Origin: Bacteroidales bacterium | GTDB lineage: Bacteria > Bacteroidota > Bacteroidia > Bacteroidales > TTA-H9 | Reading direction: 5' to 3' | DNA: 64,000 bases | Assembly: GCA_028689615.1 (NCBI GenBank) | Contig: JAQVCV010000005.1 | Location: forward strand, 48,415-112,414 | Shown: piece by piece, positions 58,621 through 64,000 of the stretch | How positions within the stretch are numbered: the stretch's first letter is position 1 | Layout of the letters: each line of letters opens with the position of its first letter | The notes under the pieces: model-generated | What the model was told of the DNA's origin: nothing | Database searches by the model: none | The model's input: the letters and a program-made list of their open reading frames with translations, nothing else | Made by a program: the position numbers and the translations under genes

Positions 58621-61600
58621 ATGACTTCGACGGAGCCCTACAAACCCAAAAACCACATCCGCATTGTCACCGCCGCATCGCTGTTCGACGGCCACGACGC
58701 CTCCATCAACATCATGAGGCGCATCCTGCAAGCCTCGGGAGCCGAGGTGATTCACCTGGGGCACGACCGGTCGGTGCAGGAAATTGTTGACTGCGCCATG
58801 CAGGAAGATGTCCAGGCCATAGCCGTTACCTCATACCAGGGCGGACATATGGAGTTTTTCACTTACATGCACGACCTGCTTCACGAGGCCGGCTTCGGTC
58901 ACGTGAAGATTTTTGGCGGTGGCGGCGGCGTGATCCTCCCCTCTGAAATAGCAGAATTACAGGCCTATGGCATCGAGCGGATTTATTCACCCGACGATGG
59001 CCGTGCCATGGGGTTGCAGGGGATGATAAACGATGTGTTGCAGCGAAGCGATTTCGCCACCGGCCCAATTGACCCTTTTGATAACCTCGACCTCAACCCC
59101 GGAACCTTTGGCACTTTGGCGCGGTTGGTTACGGCTGTTGAGAACAACCACCAGCAGATTGACCAAATGATGGAAAAAATATCCATCAGTTGCAAAAATT
59201 CGGTGACACCCGTTTTGGGAATTACCGGGACGGGAGGAGCCGGAAAATCGTCGCTCACCGACGAGATTCTCCGTCGCTACCTCGACGATTTTCCCGACCG
59301 GACGGTGGCAGTTATCAGCGTTGATCCCACCCGGCGCCGCAGTGGAGGCGCCTTGCTGGGCGACCGCATCAGGATGAATGCTGCCCGCGGACCAAGAGTA
59401 TTCGTAAGATCGGTGGCCACCCGGCAGCAAAACCAGTCGCTCTCGAGTCACATCCCCAACATCCTTTGTTTGGTAAAAAAAGCAGGATTCTCGTTGATCA
59501 TTCTCGAATCGTCGGGCATTGGGCAATCCGATACGGGTATCGTGGACCACAGTTCCCTGTCGCTTTACGTGATGACACCCGAATTTGGGGCAGCCTCACA
59601 GCTCGAAAAAATCGACATGCTTGACTTTGCCGATGCCGTAGCCATCAACAAAGCCGACAAACGTGGTGCCTCCGATGCCCTGCGCGATGTTAAAAAGCAG
59701 TTTCAGCGCAACCGTGGACTCTTCGACACCCCTGCCGAGGCCATGCCCGTGTTTGCCACCATTGCCTCGCAGTTCAACGAAGCCGGGGTGAACCGCCTTT
59801 ACAGCCATCTGATGCAGGCCTTGAACCAAAAATTTGAGGGGCATTTCAACTCCAAATGGCACACCGATCAGGAACCTGGTTCTTCGGTGGTGATACCCCC
59901 GGCCCGAATCAGGTACCTTTCGGAGATAGCCGACACCGTTCGCGGTTACAACCGCAAGGCCCGGCTCGAAGCCAACAAAACCCGGCAATACGAATCGGTG
60001 ACAACAGCAGCTACCCTGCTTCAGGGCGAAGCTGGTGAGGCAGCCCGTAAGCTGGCCGAAACCCTTAAAAAAGAGTTGTTGCCCCAAACAATAGAAATAA
60101 TAGAATCGTGGCCCGCTAAAATCGAAAAATACAAGGAGCCCTTATACACCTACCAGGTGCGTGGAAAAGAGCTGGCCATCGATACCCACACCCGCTCGCT
60201 GTCGAACCTGGCAATACCCAAAGTGGCTCTGCCTCGCTACAACAGTTTGGCCGACATTGTTTACTGGAACTACATGGAAAATGTGCCGGGCGAATTCCCC
60301 TATGCCGCGGGTGTTTTCCCCTTCAAACGCGAAGCCGAAGATCCCACCCGCATGTTTGCCGGCGAAGGCAGTCCGGAGCGCACCAACAAAAGGTTCCATT
60401 ACCTGTCGGCAGGCATGCCCGCCATCAGGCTCAGCACCGCCTTTGACTCAGTAACACTCTACGGGCGCGACCCCGAAACCCGCCCCGACATCTATGGGAA
60501 AACCGGAAATTCGGGCGTCTCGGTATCGTGTCTCGACGATGCCAAAAAACTCTATTCGGGCTTCAACCTGGCGGCGCCTAACACCAGCGTTTCAATGACC
60601 ATCAACGGGCCGGCACCCGCCATGACGGCCTTTTTCCTCAACGCTGCCATTGACCAACAGTGTGAGCTTTGGGTAAAAGAAAACGGGATGGAACAAGAGG
60701 TGACAAAAAAAATAGAAAATTTCTTTGCACACCGCAACCAGCCCCGCCCGCGCTACCGTGGCGAGCTACCCGAAGGGAATAACGGGCTGGGGCTTATGTT
60801 CCTGGGCGTACCCGCCTCCCTCTTCATCGAGCCCGATGCCTACAACCAGATCAAAGCCAACACCCTGTGTCGCATCAGAGGCACGGTGCAAGCCGACATT
60901 CTGAAGGAAGACCAGGCCCAAAACACCTGCATTTTCAGCACCGAGTTTGCCTTGCGAATGATGGGCGACATGCAGGAATATTTCATCAGGAACCAGATAA
61001 GCCAATTCTATTCCGTTTCGGTATCGGGATACCACATTGCCGAAGCAGGAGCCAACCCCGTAACCCAGTTAGCCTTCACCCTTGCCAATGGCTTCACGCT
61101 GGCCGAGTATTACCTCTCGCGTGGGATGAACATCGACGATTTCGCCCCCAACTTCTCCTTCTTCTTTTCCAACGGCATCGACCCCGAATACTCGGTGATG
61201 GGACGCGTGGCCCGAATCATCTGGGCCAAAGCCATGAAACTCATCTACAAAGGCAATGCCCGGTCGCAGATGCTTAAATACCACATTCAGACCAGCGGCC
61301 GGTCGCTGCACGCGCAGGAGATCGACTTCAACGACATTCGCACCACACTGCAAGCACTTTATGCCATCTACGACAACTGCAACTCACTTCACACCAACGC
61401 CTACGACGAAGCCATAACCACCCCAACCGAAGAATCGGTACGAAGAGCCATGGCCATCCCACTCATCATCAACCGCGAACTGGGTCTGGCCAAGAACCAA
61501 AACCCCTTGCAGGGAGCTTTTATCATCGAAGAGCTTACAGGGTTGGTTGAAGAGGCCGTTTTAGCCGAATTTGACAGGCTGACCGAGCGAGGCGGCGTGT

Positions 61601-61977
61601 TGGGAGCCATGGAAACCATGTACCAGCGAGGCAAGATCCAGGAAGAATCGATGCATTACGAGCACCTCAAACACAGTGGCGAACTGCCTGTAATAGGAGT
61701 AAACACCTTCCTTTCGTCGAAAGGGAGCCCCACTGTGATACCACAGGAAGTGATCAGGGCAACACCTGAAGAAAAGGAAGCACAAGTAGCAACGGTGAGC
61801 CAGACCAAGACCCTTTGGGAAGCCGAAGCCCGTGTGGCACTCGACAACCTGCGGAAAGCAGCAGTCAGCGGCACCAACACCTTCGAGAGCCTGATGGAAG
61901 CCGCCCCATACTGCACCCTGGGTCAGATCAGCCGGGCACTTTTCAAAACCGGAGGAGAGTACCGACGAAATATGTAA
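58621..61977 (+). CDS. icmF: Fused isobutyryl-CoA mutase (B12 domain, G-protein chaperone, mutase)
   Basis: 1118 residues with the IcmF order: N-terminal cobalamin-binding domain (DGHDAS near 22-27 with the B12-ligand His; SYQGGH and GGGGGV), MeaB-like GTPase (P-loop [12 protein letters not shown] near 200; NKADK near 343), linker, and a C-terminal TIM-barrel acyl-CoA mutase (from about 550: [20 protein letters not shown]). The motif [18 protein letters not shown] is that of IcmF and differs from the YAG-type motif of methylmalonyl-CoA mutase. It interconverts isobutyryl-CoA and n-butyryl-CoA (some homologues isovaleryl/pivalyl-CoA), with the G domain guarding cofactor loading. 63 nt before the butyrate kinase gene. 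Confidence 0.92.
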   Translation: MTSTEPYKPKNHIRIVTAASLFDGHDASINIMRRILQASGAEVIHLGHDRSVQEIVDCAMQEDVQAIAVTSYQGGHMEFFTYMHDLLHEAGFGHVKIFGGGGGVILPSEIAELQAYGIERIYSPDDGRAMGLQGMINDVLQRSDFATGPIDPFDNLDLNPGTFGTLARLVTAVENNHQQIDQMMEKISISCKNSVTPVLGITGTGGAGKSSLTDEILRRYLDDFPDRTVAVISVDPTRRRSGGALLGDRIRMNAARGPRVFVRSVATRQQNQSLSSHIPNILCLVKKAGFSLIILESSGIGQSDTGIVDHSSLSLYVMTPEFGAASQLEKIDMLDFADAVAINKADKRGASDALRDVKKQFQRNRGLFDTPAEAMPVFATIASQFNEAGVNRLYSHLMQALNQKFEGHFNSKWHTDQEPGSSVVIPPARIRYLSEIADTVRGYNRKARLEANKTRQYESVTTAATLLQGEAGEAARKLAETLKKELLPQTIEIIESWPAKIEKYKEPLYTYQVRGKELAIDTHTRSLSNLAIPKVALPRYNSLADIVYWNYMENVPGEFPYAAGVFPFKREAEDPTRMFAGEGSPERTNKRFHYLSAGMPAIRLSTAFDSVTLYGRDPETRPDIYGKTGNSGVSVSCLDDAKKLYSGFNLAAPNTSVSMTINGPAPAMTAFFLNAAIDQQCELWVKENGMEQEVTKKIENFFAHRNQPRPRYRGELPEGNNGLGLMFLGVPASLFIEPDAYNQIKANTLCRIRGTVQADILKEDQAQNTCIFSTEFALRMMGDMQEYFIRNQISQFYSVSVSGYHIAEAGANPVTQLAFTLANGFTLAEYYLSRGMNIDDFAPNFSFFFSNGIDPEYSVMGRVARIIWAKAMKLIYKGNARSQMLKYHIQTSGRSLHAQEIDFNDIRTTLQALYAIYDNCNSLHTNAYDEAITTPTEESVRRAMAIPLIINRELGLAKNQNPLQGAFIIEELTGLVEEAVLAEFDRLTERGGVLGAMETMYQRGKIQEESMHYEHLKHSGELPVIGVNTFLSSKGSPTVIPQEVIRATPEEKEAQVATVSQTKTLWEAEARVALDNLRKAAVSGTNTFESLMEAAPYCTLGQISRALFKTGGEYRRNM

Positions 61978-62040
61978 AAAACATACAGCGTATTAAACCT
62001 ATTCATCGGCCCGATTGTTTTTATTAAAAATGCAAAAAAA

Positions 62041-63156
62041 ATGGAACAAACCCCCACCCCACAAACCCACAGAATACTGGTTGTAAACCCCAGAACCTGT
62101 TTCACCAAAATAGCGGTTTACGACAACAACCGCCTGGTGTATCTCAATAAAATAAACCACAGTGCCCACGATTGTGGAAAATTTAAAAGCATACTGGATC
62201 AATACGAATTCAGGCGCGATGCCATACTGAAAGACCTGGAAACAGCCGACATCGACACCTGGCGCATCAGTGCCGTGGTGGGGCGCGGAGGCTACCTCAA
62301 ACCCCTGGAATCGGGGATTTACGAGGTGAACGAACAAATGAAACACGACCTGATTCACAACCCCGCCGGACAAGACAGCGTGAACCTGGGAGCCCTGCTG
62401 GTTGACGAGATAGCAAAAAAACTGGGCACTGTAAAAGCCTACATCACCAATCCCATAGTGGTTGACGAACTCGACGAAATAGCCAGAGTAAGCGGTCATC
62501 CCTTGTTTCCACGGCGATCGGTATTTCATGCCCTGAACCAAAAATTTATTGCTCGCCGTTTTGCACGGCAAAACTCCAAGCCCTACGAAGAGATGAACCT
62601 TATTGTAGCCCATATTGGAATGGCAATCAGTGTTGGTGCTCACAAAAACGGACGGGTGGTTGATGTTAACCAGGCCTTCGACGGCTATGGCCCCTTCAGC
62701 CCCAAACGCGCCGGAACACTACCCGCCGGCGAACTCGTCAGGATGTGCTACAGCGGCCAACACACCCGCGAAGAGATGGAACGGATGGTAATGGGCGACG
62801 GCGGTATGGCAGCCTGGTTTGGCACCGACGACGTTCAAAAAATTGAACAAATGGCCTTTGAACAAGGCAACGAGCAAGCACGGGTGGTGTATGAAGCCAT
62901 GGCCTACAACACTGCCAAAGAGATTGCAGCACTTTCGGTGGTATTCAACGGGAAACCCGATGCCATACTCCTCACGGGTGGCATTGCCCACAGCAACCGC
63001 TTCGTGCAACTGGTGATTGACAGGGTGCGGTTTGTTGCTCCTGTGCACGTGTTTCCGGGGGGCGACGGAATTGAAGCCATGGCCATGAACGTGCTGGCAG
63101 CCCTCAAAGGCGAGCGACCTATAAAACAGTACAATCCTTTGGTGAGTAGTGAGTAG
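62041..63156 (+). CDS. buk: Butyrate kinase-family enzyme
   Basis: 371 residues, acetokinase fold: N-terminal ILVVNPRTCFTKIAVY (phosphate-1 loop), VGRGGYLKPLESGIYEV, NLGALLVDEIA, LIVAHIGMAISVGAHKNGRVVDVN (adenosine region), FDGYGPFSPKRAGTLP and ILLTGGIAHSNRF. It makes butyrate (or branched acids such as isobutyrate) and ATP from acyl phosphate. Next to icmF it probably ends a branched/straight C4-acid pathway. No phosphotransbutyrylase is in the window. The last codons run into a heptamer repeat. Confidence 0.92.
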   Translation: MEQTPTPQTHRILVVNPRTCFTKIAVYDNNRLVYLNKINHSAHDCGKFKSILDQYEFRRDAILKDLETADIDTWRISAVVGRGGYLKPLESGIYEVNEQMKHDLIHNPAGQDSVNLGALLVDEIAKKLGTVKAYITNPIVVDELDEIARVSGHPLFPRRSVFHALNQKFIARRFARQNSKPYEEMNLIVAHIGMAISVGAHKNGRVVDVNQAFDGYGPFSPKRAGTLPAGELVRMCYSGQHTREEMERMVMGDGGMAAWFGTDDVQKIEQMAFEQGNEQARVVYEAMAYNTAKEIAALSVVFNGKPDAILLTGGIAHSNRFVQLVIDRVRFVAPVHVFPGGDGIEAMAMNVLAALKGERPIKQYNPLVSSE

Positions 63157-63222
63157 TGATCAGTGATCAGTAATCAGTGAGCAGTGATTAGTGATTAGTG
63201 AGCAGTGAGCGGTGAGCAGTGG
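63141..63222 (+). repeat. Tandem heptamer repeat (AGTGATC / AGTGAGC type)
   Basis: About eleven copies of a 7-bp unit (AGTGAGT, AGTGATC, AGTAATC, AGTGAGC, AGTGATT variants). The first two copies encode the C-terminal residues and stop codon of the butyrate kinase. Confidence 0.9.
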
Positions 63223-63269
63223 ATAGTTCCTCAGCCCTCACGATAACAGTAAGCCCGTTAAGGAAGAGA

Positions 63270-63305
63270 ATGATGGGGCGGCTTTGGCCGCCCCATCATC
63301 CTTTT
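63270..63305 (+). terminator. Hairpin downstream of the butyrate kinase gene
   Basis: Perfect 13-bp stem ATGATGGGGCGGC / GCCGCCCCATCAT with loop TTTG, followed by CCTTTT. Probably the terminator of icmF-buk. Confidence 0.7.
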
Positions 63306-63699
63306 AAAAGCACACCATCCATTTCGGTGCTGGTGCAGCGCGGCTATCTCAAGCCTCACCTCCACAATGCCTCGCCCAAAAATGGCTATGGAAATGCTAC
63401 CTATAGCTAATACACCGAATCGGCTTGATTTTTGGGCACATGACAATTGACTGATCCGTACCAGGAAACGCCGCGCTTGTTACGACTTTACTACAAGCCA
63501 TGCCTCTTGGCACTTTACAGGTTCAAATGCTTCGCATTTTCACCAAGACGCGGTATAACAAACTTCGGTGAGGCAGCCTGATCAAGGGCAAAAGCAACAA
63601 CTCAAAAGCAACAACGCCTTGAATCAAAAAAAAAAACGTAATTGATTGAAACAATTGTGTAATTTTACATCCTCGCTTCGAAGAAAAAATCTCAATGCT
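63306..63699. other. Gene-free stretch with a repeat related to the 53.7-kb element
   Basis: No gene seen. At 63520-63544 a hairpin GGTTCAAATGC...GCATTTTCACC shares GCTTCGCATTTT and the following ACCAA with the element at 53702-53730. The right part leads to the next gene. Confidence 0.6.
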
Positions 63700-64000
63700 A
63701 TGAACAACCAACTTCATCGTTATCAAATTGGCCGTCGTTGTGGGCTTCAGGCTGCATTTACATCAAAAACATCCAAAAAAGCAGCATCGCTTCTTCTGCT
63801 TTCCCTCCTCTATTTGCTTTCCGGCCTGCCAGCCACCGCCCAGCAACCCCAATGGCTCAACCCCCAACCCTTTGGCAGCGATGTGAACGACATCGAGTTT
63901 TTCGATTCGCTGCGGGGAATTGCTGTCGGTTCGTATGGCGACCTGGCCTTTACCACCGATGGGGGAATCAACTGGCAGAAAACACCCTCGGGAACCAACC
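63700..64000 (+). CDS. Secreted YCF48/BNR-like beta-propeller protein, N-terminal part (cut by right edge)
   Basis: 100 codons from the ATG at 63700 run open to the edge. A signal peptide with a long basic n-region (hydrophobic core SLLLLSLLYLLSGLPATAQ, about residues 31-49) is followed by WLNPQPFGSDVNDIEFFDSLRGIAVGSYGDLAFTTDGGINWQKT, cited in parts: NDIEFFDSLRGIAVG, and TTDGGINWQKT. The latter is the blade motif of YCF48/photosystem II assembly factor-like propellers, common in T9SS-exported proteins of this phylum. The remainder is outside the window. Confidence 0.8.
   Translation, partial: MNNQLHRYQIGRRCGLQAAFTSKTSKKAASLLLLSLLYLLSGLPATAQQPQWLNPQPFGSDVNDIEFFDSLRGIAVGSYGDLAFTTDGGINWQKTPSGTN

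Noticed and set aside
58621..61977. Methylmalonyl-CoA mutase
   Set aside because: The fused B12-GTPase-mutase order and the [18 protein letters not shown] substrate motif fit IcmF, not MutA/MutB.
63141..63222. Possible CRISPR array
   Set aside because: Units are 7 bp in tandem without spacers; it is a simple microsatellite-like repeat. No CRISPR array was seen anywhere in the window.
63476..63488. 13-nt identity (CTTGTTACGACTT) with the conserved 3' end of 16S rRNA, antisense
   Set aside because: The flanks do not match 16S rRNA on either side, so it is a chance match and not an rRNA fragment.

Overview
The window looks like chromosomal DNA of an anaerobic, fermentative member of the Bacteroidota. 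Lines of evidence: promoters of the Bacteroidota type (TTTG, 19-21 nt, TAnnTTTG) before several genes; almost no Shine-Dalgarno sequences; secreted proteins ending in type 9 secretion (T9SS) sorting domains; a TonB-dependent receptor with a carboxypeptidase-like N-terminal domain; a lipoprotein with an acidic stretch after the lipid Cys; and a tmRNA with tag GNTSNYAMAA. The species cannot be named from the sequence.

Region 1 (1-10.4 kb) is a hydrogen-metabolism island. A NuoE/NuoF pair reads leftwards and runs off the edge. Divergent from it is a cassette of DRTGG protein, anti-sigma-type ATPase, H-cluster sensor-like iron-sulfur protein, second DRTGG protein, PHP phosphoesterase and histidine-kinase-type ATPase. 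A cysteine-poor thioredoxin-like ferredoxin follows, with the three subunits of an electron-bifurcating [FeFe] hydrogenase (order B, A, C). Several sites matching the redox repressor Rex motif TTGTTAA-N4-TTAACAA lie at the promoters.

Region 2 (10.4-20.5 kb) is mostly housekeeping: a PepSY membrane protein, tRNA-Ser and tRNA-Pro, a metallophosphoesterase, an overlapping recF / class D beta-lactamase / dus operon, ispH, a LysE-family exporter and a secreted-type endonuclease/phosphatase.

Region 3 (20.7-29.1 kb) is a tight operon for an activated acidic sugar: putative glycosyltransferase, SpsF-like cytidylyltransferase, full-length transketolase, YhcH-like protein, class III aminotransferase, SDR, KdsC-like phosphatase and a short NeuB-like synthase. 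The usual epimerases and dehydratases of sialic, legionaminic or pseudaminic acid pathways are absent.

Region 4 (29.4-43.2 kb) is a surface module: TonB-dependent receptor, four secreted proteins with cohesin-like N-termini, one large duplicated protein with a dockerin-like C-terminus, and a 78-aa protein with a PID-CTERM-like tail. This looks like a cell-surface assembly held together by cohesin-dockerin contacts and T9SS export.

Region 5 (43.2-57.4 kb) has an S9D-type peptidase, a 2293-aa nonribosomal peptide synthetase on the minus strand (A-T-C-A-T-TE plus a GNAT-like tail, with Cys replacing Ser in the TE elbow), a repeat-rich gene-free stretch, small proteins, a flavodoxin-like oxidoreductase, a T9SS substrate and tmRNA. 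Region 6 (57.5-64 kb) holds a surface lipoprotein, the fused isobutyryl-CoA mutase IcmF, a butyrate kinase-family enzyme, a repeat-rich stretch and the start of a secreted beta-propeller-like protein cut by the right edge.
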